DNA of 59,104 bases from a virus, in the IMG/VR virus record IMGVR_UViG_3300050016_000060, positions 1-59,104 of that record; one strand, written 5' to 3'. Position 1 is the first letter of the stretch. The number at the start of each line of letters is the position of its first letter. Shown here piece by piece: positions 34,723 to 43,159 of this stretch. The notes below the pieces were generated by a model. The model was not told the origin of the DNA. It ran no database searches and worked only from the letters and a program-made list of their open reading frames with translations. The translations under genes and the position numbers were made by a program.

Positions 34723-35235
34723 TCAAGTGGTCGAAAAAGGAATTGCCGTTGTTACCCCGCTGACCGTTGCCGAATACGGGATCAACACCAGCTCCAACGG
34801 AAACTCACGCATCTTGCTCGTCAGATTGAACGCCGATTGACTGTTCGGCGAGATGCCCGCATTCGTGGCCGTCAACGTCTGTGGAGTCGTCGGCGGATTG
34901 GCAAGGATCGCTGTCAACACCAGCGACTTGCAATAGTTCGTCCACCGATCCCCGATGTTCGCAAGCGACGGAGAGAACGAGCCGCTGCCGCCTGGCTGAC
35001 CGAACATCTGCAAAAGGTCAAGCAAGCCGGCCTTGTTCCACTCAAGGCCACGGAAACGGAGCTTCCAGTTCTGGCCCCTCCATATGGCCTCAACCAAAGT
35101 TTGCCCGTACTGATCGCTCGCATTGATTTCCTGCCCTTGGAGTGTGCAAGATAATTCAAAACCGTCGTCCTGTTGGACACCAAGGGCTTTGGCGTTCCAA
35201 GTGCCTGAATATGGGCCGCTGATCGGGATTGTCAA
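34723..35235 (-). CDS. tail tube-like protein with ambiguous start
   Basis: 170 aa. Beta-rich; begins TIPISGPYSGTWNAKALGVQQ. The only standard start is TTG 35235 without a ribosome site. GAGAGGTG lies farther upstream with an ATC codon where a start would be expected (ACC ATC GCG). The neighbouring homing endonuclease gene ends at this point and may have replaced the original 5' end. A tail tube role is inferred from position before the tape measure. Confidence 0.5.
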   Translation of the reverse strand: MTIPISGPYSGTWNAKALGVQQDDGFELSCTLQGQEINASDQYGQTLVEAIWRGQNWKLRFRGLEWNKAGLLDLLQMFGQPGGSGSFSPSLANIGDRWTNYCKSLVLTAILANPPTTPQTLTATNAGISPNSQSAFNLTSKMREFPLELVLIPYSATVSGVTTAIPFSTT

Positions 35236-35259
35236 GCCTGCCGCGATGGTACACCTCTC

Positions 35260-35874
35260 TTACTTGTGAAGTTCAAGATAAGAAATCGCTTTACGCAATC
35301 TCTCAACATCTTCCTTGAAATTACCTATCCCTATGTTGCAATGCCGACAAAGCAGAGAACGTATTTTTTTGGACCCGTGGCAATGGTCAACACAAAGCCT
35401 CTTCAACACTCCCTTGTACAATGCCGTTTCCCGTTCCCCGCAAATGGCACATAGGAAATTCTGAGCTATTTCCATTCGCTCATATTCTTCTCTAGTTATT
35501 CCATATTCCTTGAGAAGTTTTTCCCATCTGGTTTTCTTGTATCGCATTTTGTCTGCGATTGCCGTTTGCCCGGACTTCAGCCTTTTCTGATACTGGTCAT
35601 AGCAAACTGCTGCATTACATGGACGGCATCTATGCCAGACAATTTTCGTAGGGCTATCTGCTGTCCCCTTCTTGCAAAACTCCGCAATAGGTTTGATAGT
35701 CTCGCATGTTGGGCATTGCTTTTCTGTCCGAAAATCCTTCCGCCGCAACTTTATCTCTCGACACGGAATGCACCATGCGCGAATCCGTTTCTTTCTATCA
35801 ACGAATAAATCAAGCGGTTTTTCTCTCTTGCATCGGCTGCAAGTCTTGCTTTCGGTACAATGATTCTCAGCCAC
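35260..35874 (-). CDS. endonuclease VII-like HNH homing endonuclease
   Basis: GTG start with AAGGAGG upstream. Two CxxC zinc pairs at the N-terminus (CSRCKREKPLDLF, CPTCETIKPIAEF) and a C-terminal treble clef, FLCAICGERE...LCVDHCHGSKKIRSLLCRHCNIGIG, the recombination endonuclease VII pattern. 204 aa. Such genes insert between phage genes as free-standing homing endonucleases. Here it splits the tail operon. Confidence 0.88.
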   Translation of the reverse strand: MAENHCTESKTCSRCKREKPLDLFVDRKKRIRAWCIPCREIKLRRKDFRTEKQCPTCETIKPIAEFCKKGTADSPTKIVWHRCRPCNAAVCYDQYQKRLKSGQTAIADKMRYKKTRWEKLLKEYGITREEYERMEIAQNFLCAICGERETALYKGVLKRLCVDHCHGSKKIRSLLCRHCNIGIGNFKEDVERLRKAISYLELHK

Positions 35875-35947
35875 TTCGCACCTCCTTCACAGGTTCGTTT
35901 TGGTCAGGACTCAGCACGCTCGTCAAAGCGTGCTGTTTCCGTTTATT

Positions 35948-36268
35948 CTACTGCAACTGAGCCGCCACATCCACCATTTCGCCGTACTCCGTAAGCTGCC
36001 GTTTCGCCTCATCCGTCGCAAGGCAGTCGGGACAAGTAACCGCGCGAGGATCATCCGAGTTCACGCACATCATATGCTCGCCATTCCGTATCTGCGTCCC
36101 CACCGTGTTCTGCTGCCTATTGCAAGCGATGTAGCCTTTCGTGCCGCCGATGTTTGCCAACTGCCCTTCACCTTTCGGCGTCACAATCGGCCCGCTCGCA
36201 TCACGCACGAAGTAGTGAATGCACACCCGCCCCGTGCCGTCTTTCAAAAGCCGCATGTTCAAAATCAT
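35948..36268 (-). CDS. CxxC protein, 106 aa, paralogue of its neighbour
   Basis: Overlaps the upstream gene by 4 bases. Ends VTCPDCLATDEAKRQLTEYG, closely matching the end of the 36265-36516 protein; both contain IHY in the first third. Tandem duplication is likely. Small zinc-binding proteins of unknown role. Confidence 0.6.
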   Translation of the reverse strand: MILNMRLLKDGTGRVCIHYFVRDASGPIVTPKGEGQLANIGGTKGYIACNRQQNTVGTQIRNGEHMMCVNSDDPRAVTCPDCLATDEAKRQLTEYGEMVDVAAQLQ

Positions 36269-36516
36269 CCCGTCACCTTCCGTATCCGGCCAAATGCCGC
36301 AAGCTGTTCATCGGCCCGCTTGAACTCATCCGTTGCATGGCACAAAGGGCAATTCACCACGTCGATTTCCGTTGTCCGATGCAACGGGAACGGCCTTTCC
36401 CTAGTAGCATGAAAATCCACGACGTTCGGCGAACATGCAACCTTCTTTTCTTGCGTCCAGTAGTGGATCAAGATGATTTCCCTACCATCTTCCAAGATCA
36501 TCGTCTGATGGTCCAT
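36265..36516 (-). CDS. CxxC protein, 83 aa, paralogue of its neighbour
   Basis: Contains VVNCPLCHATDEFKRADEQL near the C-terminus, the counterpart of the next protein. Coupled by overlap. Lies in the tail module but has no structural features. Confidence 0.6.
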   Translation of the reverse strand: MDHQTMILEDGREIILIHYWTQEKKVACSPNVVDFHATRERPFPLHRTTEIDVVNCPLCHATDEFKRADEQLAAFGRIRKVTG

Positions 36517-36522
36517 GTCGCC

Positions 36523-37095
36523 TCACTGAAACGCAAACAATGGCTGCATCCGTCGTGCATCATTGAAACGCAACTCGCACTTTAGACCCATCGCTACCTG
36601 TCCAGGTCCAGGGCTTGCGTAGAACCAATCTGGACCAACTGGCATCGGAGATTCCATTCCCCTGTATCGTGCCGGCTCGCAAAAGCCGTAGACCGTTGAT
36701 CCCGTTGTACACCAATCGGCGATGTACTGATTCGCCTGCGTCAGCACCGTCCATTGTGCCCCGCCCATGTGAAGCAAATTCTTCAACGCTTCCGCTCTGG
36801 CATTGAAGCCGCTACGCTGCGCCTGCGAACGCACCATTTGCAACGCTTCCATCTGACTACCAACCCGATCATCCGGTACGGTTATCCGCATCGAAAGCGT
36901 CACGCGATAGCTGAAATACTCCATGAGGCAATTATCGTTCGTGCTTCGTGACGGCCCCTCATGGATCGACACGAATACGTTTCCCGCTTTGCTCGCCGGA
37001 TGTCCATCTGGCATTATTTCGCAAGTCGCTTCTCCATAGTTCAACGGCGATGCACGAATCGTATCACGCACGGCGAACAAGAGAGCGTCAATCAT
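36523..37095 (-). CDS. tail terminator-like protein, 190 aa
   Basis: MIDALLFAVRDTIRASPLNYG, with a mid-region FSYRVTLSMRITVPDDRVG and a C-terminal beta part. Size and position, between capsid/connector genes and the tube, fit tail terminator or completion proteins, but no motif proves it. Confidence 0.5.
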   Translation of the reverse strand: MIDALLFAVRDTIRASPLNYGEATCEIMPDGHPASKAGNVFVSIHEGPSRSTNDNCLMEYFSYRVTLSMRITVPDDRVGSQMEALQMVRSQAQRSGFNARAEALKNLLHMGGAQWTVLTQANQYIADWCTTGSTVYGFCEPARYRGMESPMPVGPDWFYASPGPGQVAMGLKCELRFNDARRMQPLFAFQ

Positions 37096-37298
37096 TTCCG
37101 CACCGCTTCTACGAACTCAATCGCATTCTCCGATAGATGCCCGTATCCGCTGGTTTCGAGCAACATCGTTTTGAATCGAATCCGGCAGTCGATGCACAAG
37201 TGAACGCTCACCGTCTGCCAAGTACACTCGCCAAGATGCACGGCCCCGCAATAGGTCAACTCAACATCTTCATCCCCGGAGCATTTCTTGCAACGCAT
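37092..37298 (-). CDS. zinc-ribbon mini-protein, 68 aa
   Basis: Start at ATG 37298 (MRCKKCSGDEDVEL). CxxC near the start and CIDC in the middle make a four-Cys ribbon. Overlaps both neighbours. Confidence 0.6.
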   Translation of the reverse strand: MRCKKCSGDEDVELTYCGAVHLGECTWQTVSVHLCIDCRIRFKTMLLETSGYGHLSENAIEFVEAVRK

Positions 37299-37605
37299 GT
37301 TCGTTCCCTTGCTTCGTGACAAACTCATCAAGCAAGATCGCGGCCCTTTGCACTGGCACGCCAAGCACTCCCGTTATTTGCGTGAACAACTGAAACGCTT
37401 GCCCTGCCGAACACGGATCGACCTTCAACGGCTTATTCGCAAAGCAACTCACCGATTCGGGAATGAGCGATTCCAAAAACTTCGCCCGCAATTCTGCCGC
37501 AATCGGTTCGGGATAACTCTTCCCCAACCGCTCAAAAAGAATCCAGACTTCACGCCTGTTATCTTTTGCGTCCCAGCTTCCAAACTGTCCCGTCTCGTAT
37601 CTCAT
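37270..37605 (-). CDS. hypothetical tail-module protein, 111 aa
   Basis: ATG 37605 overlaps the stop of the chaperone fusion; longer starts are less likely. Helical, with WDAKDNRREVWILFERLG at the N-terminus. Function unknown. Confidence 0.55.
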   Translation of the reverse strand: MRYETGQFGSWDAKDNRREVWILFERLGKSYPEPIAAELRAKFLESLIPESVSCFANKPLKVDPCSAGQAFQLFTQITGVLGVPVQRAAILLDEFVTKQGNEHALQEMLRG

Positions 37606-38182
37606 GCTGGCAAATTCGCTCTCTGGCGATTCAGCGCCCATTGCTTAGCCGCGTGTTGTGATTCGCTCTCCGTGTATCCAGCGGCCTTGCACAAAGACAA
37701 ATAATTCTCCGTGTTCAAGTCCCGCGTCTCTGGCCGGTGAAGCATCTCCCACGCCATTGCCATGTTCAATCCGTCCTCCATGAGCATCTCGGCGAACGCC
37801 CCCCCACGGTCAGCTAACTCTTTCATTGCGAGAATCGGACTTCCGTATTCGCGGGAGAGTCGTGCATAACGGGCGATTTCAGGACGAAAAAATTTCGCAG
37901 CTTCTCGACCTCCTGCGCGAGCATGTCGATGAACACATTCGCTTCGTGCATCGTCACGTCCTCGCAACGGAGCATCTCGCAAACGAACTGCCTCTTGGCC
38001 GCGTTGTGGTCAAGCAACTTGTCCGCTGGAATCTTCTTGTCGGCGTCCGCGAAGCTGTTGGACAGCACGAACCATTGATCCCATGCCGCCGACACGTCCA
38101 CCATCTGCGGCTCGCCTTCACCAATGGCGAACTTCTTGGTTCCGGCGCGGCTGATCTTGAGAATCCCGTTTCCTTCGCTCAT
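37602..38182 (-). CDS. tail assembly chaperone fusion made by -1 frameshift (G/GT type)
   Basis: Two overlapping frames: the upstream frame (38182-37823, 119 aa, ending in a 24-residue tail) and a downstream frame ending at 37602. The only candidate junction is A AAT TTT at 37895-37889, a canonical X XXY YYZ heptamer. A -1 slip yields ...EKLRNF followed by FRPEIARYARLSREYGSP, about 193 aa in all. Tail chaperones of lambda-like phages (G and GT) are made this way just upstream of the tape measure. Without slippage the shorter protein is produced. Confidence 0.7.
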
Positions 38183-38186
38183 GTTT

Positions 38187-38942
38187 TCACCTAATGGTTT
38201 TCAGTCGGTCCAAAAGAATATCCACCAAACCCATGCGACCCTGTTCCACCACGGCTGACCACCACGAAGCCGGCCAGTTATTGGGATTCGGCCAAAGACG
38301 CCTCTGGGGGAGTTTCCCAGGAATCCCCGTATGGTTCGCTGCCGCCCCTTTTCGATTCGTGCCTACGATTACTTCCCCAGGTCCAACGTCGAATATCTGA
38401 TTCGGCGGCGTCGGCGGCGGATTCGGCGGTTGCTCTTGCGTCAGAATCAATCCAGGCGAAAGACTGTTGAGCAACAATCCCTTATCGCGGAGAATCTGAA
38501 CCGGCGTATCTCCGTACTCTCCGATAAGCGTTTTGGCCCCTTCCGATTTCAGGATGATCCACGCCCCCGCTGGCCCAACCGTTGCACACAAAGCCCACCA
38601 TCGTTTCCGCTGCTTGTCCGTCAGCATCCAGCTAGGAGCAAACGCCGCTCGATTCGGACTTCCCTTCACGTTCAACGGCACGCCTGGATGCTTCCGCGAA
38701 TACGCTATCGTACTTCGTTTCAACGGAGGCCATGAATCGCCAGCCTCATCCGTCCCACCCGCTGCCTTTTGCACAAACGCCGTTTTGATAAGCGAAAGAG
38801 CCGTCAGCCCCATCCGCACCATCAACGCATTCGACGCCTCGCTTGATCCATTCCCCGCTGCCAATGCCGCCGCTTCTCTCACCACTTGCAGCACTTTAGC
38901 CTTGGCGTTCTTGCCGCGAACGTAAATGACCGATTCAGCCAT
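38187..38942 (-). CDS. gpG/HK97 gp10-like virion morphogenesis protein
   Basis: 251 aa. TALSLIKTAFVQKAAGGTDE and DSWPPLKRSTIAYSRKHPG match the phage virion morphogenesis family that contains Mu gpG (F.......G..W..L...T). Likely a head-tail joining or tail completion protein; position after connector genes fits. Confidence 0.7.
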   Translation of the reverse strand: MAESVIYVRGKNAKAKVLQVVREAAALAAGNGSSEASNALMVRMGLTALSLIKTAFVQKAAGGTDEAGDSWPPLKRSTIAYSRKHPGVPLNVKGSPNRAAFAPSWMLTDKQRKRWWALCATVGPAGAWIILKSEGAKTLIGEYGDTPVQILRDKGLLLNSLSPGLILTQEQPPNPPPTPPNQIFDVGPGEVIVGTNRKGAAANHTGIPGKLPQRRLWPNPNNWPASWWSAVVEQGRMGLVDILLDRLKTIR

Positions 38943-38945
38943 ACG

Positions 38946-39434
38946 TCACCGTAGACCGAGCAGCTTGTACGTAATCGTTACACGGCAAGCCGGCGAAGTT
39001 CCCCCGCTAAACGTCGTCTTGCCAATGAACCGAATCCGACCACCGAGCGGAATCTGCGTTGCCCCGCTGCTTGACGGAAGCGAGCTAGTCGATGCCCGCG
39101 ATTGCTCGACCGCCGTAGCGCCAGCCGTTCCACCGGAAAGCACAAAAACATCCGATGCGCCCGTGATGCCTGATCGACACCATGCCACGTCAACCCAATT
39201 CCCATCGGCGTTCAGGTCCGTCTGCATCACGACGTAGGCAGTCATTCCTGACGGCGAACCCGTCACCGTGAACGTGACAACCGCCATCGCCGCTTGACCA
39301 TAAAGCACGGGAACCGGATCGGGACCGCTGGCGTTGAATAGATCGACTTCCGATCCGGTCAACGCTTTGGCCGTGCAATAGGGCAAACCGTCATCGTTAG
39401 CCGTTGGCGTGATGTTCGCGTAAGTTCCTGACAT
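38946..39434 (-). CDS. virion protein, 162 aa
   Basis: Good ribosome site GGGAGGTG. Beta-rich (MAVVTFTVTGSPSGMTAYVV) with a Gly/Ser loop. Probably a minor virion or decoration protein; no family recognised. Confidence 0.55.
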   Translation of the reverse strand: MSGTYANITPTANDDGLPYCTAKALTGSEVDLFNASGPDPVPVLYGQAAMAVVTFTVTGSPSGMTAYVVMQTDLNADGNWVDVAWCRSGITGASDVFVLSGGTAGATAVEQSRASTSSLPSSSGATQIPLGGRIRFIGKTTFSGGTSPACRVTITYKLLGLR

Positions 39435-39484
39435 TCGTCACCTCCCTGGCCTTTACTTGATGCCAGCAAAGGCACGTTCATGAC

Positions 39485-40159
39485 TTACGCGGCCTCGAAT
39501 TGAGCGTTGATGTTCGTCACCACCGAGCCTTGCGGATTCGCCAGCACGATCACGAAACTGTTGCCTGGCGTGTTCACGATGCCGCCGGTGGGAAGCGTGA
39601 TGTCCCACAACTGGCCGGAACTGCCCACGGTCGGCAAGTTGAACTGCCAAAGAACGGTTCCTGTGCCGTCCTTGATCTGCACATGCGGCAGCGTCAAGAA
39701 AGAAGGCGTCGAACTGGCGTCGAGCTTGAGAGACTTCAGCACCCATGCCCGATTCGCTTGAGCGGCCTGCGTGAGCGTGTTGACGGCCCCCGTCGCCGTA
39801 TGCGTCGGAAACAGCGTCGTGGAGGCCAGGAACGCATCCTGGTAGCTCTGGTCGATGCTCGTTGCGATGATGACCGTCACCGAACCGCTGGTGTAGGCGG
39901 AGAGCCGTGCCCGTACCTGAGCGAGATTCGTCACCGGAGCAAACCAGTTGCCCGTGGCCGTGGTCGAACTGACCGCCGTGCCGCTGGCAAATGGCGTCAG
40001 CGACAACGGAAACCATGTCAGGCCGTCATTGCTGCCTTCAAACTGGACCGTGCCGACGAAGGTGTTGCTCACCCCGAAACCAACGAAGGATTGGCCCGTG
40101 CAAACGACGGGGAGCGTTTGGCCGGCAACGGTCATCACGAATCTTGAGGTACTTGCCAT
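39485..40159 (-). CDS. virion protein, 224 aa
   Basis: AAAGGAAAAGACTC upstream of ATG. Starts MASTSRFVMTVAGQTLPVVC, contains FEGSNDGLTWFPLSL, a short motif seen in virion accessory proteins. All-beta. Likely structural. Confidence 0.6.
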   Translation of the reverse strand: MASTSRFVMTVAGQTLPVVCTGQSFVGFGVSNTFVGTVQFEGSNDGLTWFPLSLTPFASGTAVSSTTATGNWFAPVTNLAQVRARLSAYTSGSVTVIIATSIDQSYQDAFLASTTLFPTHTATGAVNTLTQAAQANRAWVLKSLKLDASSTPSFLTLPHVQIKDGTGTVLWQFNLPTVGSSGQLWDITLPTGGIVNTPGNSFVIVLANPQGSVVTNINAQFEAA

Positions 40160-40171
40160 GAGTCTTTTCCT

Positions 40172-40930
40172 TTAAGGTTCAAGCAGCCAATAGCTGCTCC
40201 AATCTATCGCCTGGCTATATTGACAACCAGTTGGCTCTGAGATTTGCGTCTCAACGCGAATCTTCCGCACGGTATAGCCAAGGTCCAGGGTCACGTTCGA
40301 GAGGAACGGCCATCCGCTCGTCCTCGTCCCGATGTTCCCGATGTTGTAGTTGCCGCTCCGCACGCCCTTCAACCATTCAACTGTCTCTTCGTAATCGCTT
40401 TCGATACCCACCGGAGCCGCTTGCGTCCGTCGCTTGGCAATCCACCGAGCCGCTATCGTCGATGCCCACCGATTCACGCTCTGCGAAGTCGCCAGAACGC
40501 TCGCATCGTACCGATTGCAACAGTAGTCCATCACCTGCGATGTTGCATACTGGCAAGCCTTTGCCAGCAATCCGCCAAGCCAAACATTCACCCCGTTATC
40601 GTAAGCAATCGCCCCCGTGGAAATTGCTGCCGAGGTAGCGTTGACGGTCAACGCCTGATCCCCGATCTTCGCAACCGCCGAAAGCGTCACCGTGATCGGC
40701 CCGGGCATTGCCGCAAACGAGAAAGCCAACTGCGATCCTTTGAGCAATCCTTGCACCAGCGGCGGAATCGCTATCGTTGTCGCTCCGCTCGCCACGTCCG
40801 CATCGACGATTATCTGTTGACCGCTCGCCTGATTCGTGTCGTCCAGCCGCAACTGCGCCCCGTCTACGCCGATGTAGTCGAATACATCGTTAGGGGTGCA
40901 GAACAGCGGACTGATCGCGGCGGGAGCCAT
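40172..40930 (-). CDS. DUF1320-like head-tail connector, 252 aa
   Basis: The C-terminal half reads WASTIAARWIAKRRTQAAPV and ESDYEETVEWLKGVRSG, the pattern of Mu gp36/DUF1320 connectors. The N-terminal half has an extra beta insertion (SGATTIAIPPLVQGLLKG). Directly follows the capsid gene. Confidence 0.7.
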   Translation of the reverse strand: MAPAAISPLFCTPNDVFDYIGVDGAQLRLDDTNQASGQQIIVDADVASGATTIAIPPLVQGLLKGSQLAFSFAAMPGPITVTLSAVAKIGDQALTVNATSAAISTGAIAYDNGVNVWLGGLLAKACQYATSQVMDYCCNRYDASVLATSQSVNRWASTIAARWIAKRRTQAAPVGIESDYEETVEWLKGVRSGNYNIGNIGTRTSGWPFLSNVTLDLGYTVRKIRVETQISEPTGCQYSQAIDWSSYWLLEP

Positions 40931-40946
40931 GTCATCTCATTCTCCG

Positions 40947-42152
40947 TTAAAACACGACCGTGGCCGGGGCGAACACCAGCGGATTGTAAAGGCACGGAAT
41001 CATGTTTCCGAGCGACAAGAGATCAATCGCACTCGGCTGCGTGACGTATTCGCTCCACGAATAGTACCCGCGACGAATGACTGCCGGCATCCCAGGATTC
41101 TCGACCACCGGCTCGCCGCCGAGGTACATCTTCGCGTTTTCGGGACTGGCCGAAGTCGTGAAGATAGCCATGTTGTCGGGGATGAGCTTCTGCGCCGTGC
41201 CCGTGGAATAGCTGTAACTGATGTCCACCGAGTTGCCTTGGCTGATGATGTCATCGTCGATATGCCAAGTGATCGTCGGATCGGCAGCCAGCACCGCCAT
41301 GTACTTGCCGGTGGGCACGCCGTCCATGCCGCGCTCTTCCGTCCACTTGTATTCGGCGAAAGGCGTCTGCGAAGAACCAGCGGCATTGCGAAGGCCGGTG
41401 TTCGTAATCAAGTTCGGCCACATGAGCGAATTGATCCACACATCCGTCAACGGCCATCCGTGAAGCTGTGCGAAAGCGGCCTTGATGCTCGCCACGTTCT
41501 GCAAGATCGGCGCTCCGACGTTGCCCCACGACACCGTAATGATGTCGCCAAGGCCAAGCATGTTAAGCTTGTTTTTGTTGCCAGCTGGAATCTGGAAGTT
41601 CACCTGCAAGCCGATCTGCGGAAATACCGGAGCCGTGAACGAAGGCGTCCAGTTGTCGCCCTGCATGATGAGCCAGAGCGAATCCCGCATCATCGCTGCG
41701 CTGAGCATTTCGGCCATCATCGCCATGCGACGAGCCAGGAACATGCTCTGCTGCTTGATGTAGCTCTGCCCGATGGCGTCGATGTTGCTGTTCGGCCCGA
41801 TCATCGGCGACAGGTTGCCGAGCATTTCGTAGTTGAGGGGAATCTTTTCCCAGAAGCGGGCGCAGGAAATTTGCACCTGACCCATCGGATTTTCGGCAAT
41901 CGTGCCAGGGCCGGTCCCAGGGGCACGGCCAGACGCCACGGAACGAACCGCGTTGAAGATGCGATACGTCACGTTACGAAGATCGCCGCTGATCGTCGCC
42001 GGCCCGCTCAAGGCGACCGAGTTCGGATCGAATCTGTTCGGCTGGAAACCGAGCCACTTGCCGATTGCACCTTGACCCGGACGAACGCGGGAAATCAGGT
42101 CCAACACAAACTGCGGCTGAAGTAACTCGCTTAGGGTCACGGTAGTTGCCAT
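40947..42152 (-). CDS. major capsid protein
   Basis: 401 aa, without low-complexity sequence. MATTVTLSELLQPQFVLDLI, a middle PLNYEMLGNLSPMIGP segment and a C-terminal EYVTQPSAIDLL segment. Position after protease and decoration genes, and length, match HK97-fold capsid proteins of Mu-like phages. The fold is inferred. Confidence 0.75.
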   Translation of the reverse strand: MATTVTLSELLQPQFVLDLISRVRPGQGAIGKWLGFQPNRFDPNSVALSGPATISGDLRNVTYRIFNAVRSVASGRAPGTGPGTIAENPMGQVQISCARFWEKIPLNYEMLGNLSPMIGPNSNIDAIGQSYIKQQSMFLARRMAMMAEMLSAAMMRDSLWLIMQGDNWTPSFTAPVFPQIGLQVNFQIPAGNKNKLNMLGLGDIITVSWGNVGAPILQNVASIKAAFAQLHGWPLTDVWINSLMWPNLITNTGLRNAAGSSQTPFAEYKWTEERGMDGVPTGKYMAVLAADPTITWHIDDDIISQGNSVDISYSYSTGTAQKLIPDNMAIFTTSASPENAKMYLGGEPVVENPGMPAVIRRGYYSWSEYVTQPSAIDLLSLGNMIPCLYNPLVFAPATVVF

Positions 42153-42200
42153 AGGTAAACGTCCTTATCAGGGAAACTTTGCTTTCTCTGTTCCGCGTTG

Positions 42201-42998
42201 TTACGCCACGGTGATCGCATTCGAGCCGGCGCTGGTGTTCTGAGCAATCCACAACGTACCGGCAGCATTCGAGTACAACGTCACCCCGCCACCGATCAAC
42301 TGCGAGCCAGTCGAGAACGCCAGCGAACTTGCCCCCGCGTTGTTGAGCGCGACGATGTTCGTGCCTTCGGCGGATACGATGCTCATGTTCTGGTTGGCGA
42401 TGACGCGGATGCCGTAGATCAACCCGTTCTGAATCGCCGGCAGCGTGATCGCCACCGCGCCGATAGCGCCGGTGTTGTCGAAAATGCTGTTGTTGTCGGA
42501 GAGCAACGCCGTATAGTTCGCGGTCTTGCTCTGCGGAAAAGGCGTGTTCGTGCCGTTCGCACCCGTGATGCCGTCGTCGAAGATGAACCGCAACGCCATT
42601 TGGTCGCGTGCGTTCTGGTCAAGGCCGAGAAGGTTCGTGCCCTGCACACGCCCGCCGACGAGGATCGCGTAGTATTTCGTCGTGTTGACGCCCGTCAGCA
42701 CGTCCTGCATACGCATCCCGTAAGCCAGGACGCCACGCGCGACCTGCGAGCCATCGGTAGCGGTCGCGGAGTAGTTCGTCCACTGGCCCGACGCCGTGAT
42801 GACACCGAGGACCAAGCCGGGCCGCAATCGCCACGTCGGGCTATTGCCGGGATCGGCAGCGGTAGACGCGATGTAGCCGTTCCACCAGACGAGTTGCCAT
42901 TGCGGACCCCACTGCGTTGCCGCATCGTAGGTCTCAATGATCTGCGTCATGCCGGGAAGGTTGCCGAACTGACTGGAAATCATGCCCATGTTTGACAC
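42201..42998 (-). CDS. head decoration-like protein, 265 aa
   Basis: GTG start. The N-terminal third contains RLRPGLVLGVITASGQWTNY, a beta motif of capsid decoration proteins. The C-terminal part (ITLPAIQNGLIYGIRVIANQ) adds a second beta domain. Its leader is the structured region 43014-43146. Confidence 0.6.
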   Translation of the reverse strand: MSNMGMISSQFGNLPGMTQIIETYDAATQWGPQWQLVWWNGYIASTAADPGNSPTWRLRPGLVLGVITASGQWTNYSATATDGSQVARGVLAYGMRMQDVLTGVNTTKYYAILVGGRVQGTNLLGLDQNARDQMALRFIFDDGITGANGTNTPFPQSKTANYTALLSDNNSIFDNTGAIGAVAITLPAIQNGLIYGIRVIANQNMSIVSAEGTNIVALNNAGASSLAFSTGSQLIGGGVTLYSNAAGTLWIAQNTSAGSNAITVA

Positions 42999-43013
42999 CC
43001 ATGCAAAAAGAGA

Positions 43014-43146
43014 GGGACGGCAAACGCGATTTTCTCACGTTAAGCCGCCCCTTGCATGGCGTCTGAGGTGCAAGCCTATCTCCCGTTGCAACAGGAGTTC
43101 GGCCAATCACGAAACGGCTCACGGAAGAAACCGCGTTTGCCGTCCC
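43014..43146 (-). other. structured RNA leader of the decoration-like gene
   Basis: Outer arms GGGACGGCAAACGCG/CGCGTTTGCCGTCCC are a perfect 15-bp inverted repeat enclosing 103 bases. Inside are a CTCCTGTTGCAACGGGAG hairpin, a CTTGCA...TGCAAG hairpin and GAGCCG/CGGCTT pairing, giving a multibranch shape. It ends 16 bases before the gene start and could control translation or processing of capsid-module mRNA. Confidence 0.6.
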
Positions 43147-43159
43147 AACTTCGTTGATC

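Noticed and set aside
40896-42125. A 409-codon plus-strand open frame
   Set aside because: Antisense to the capsid gene, Arg/His-rich, no motif; a shadow.
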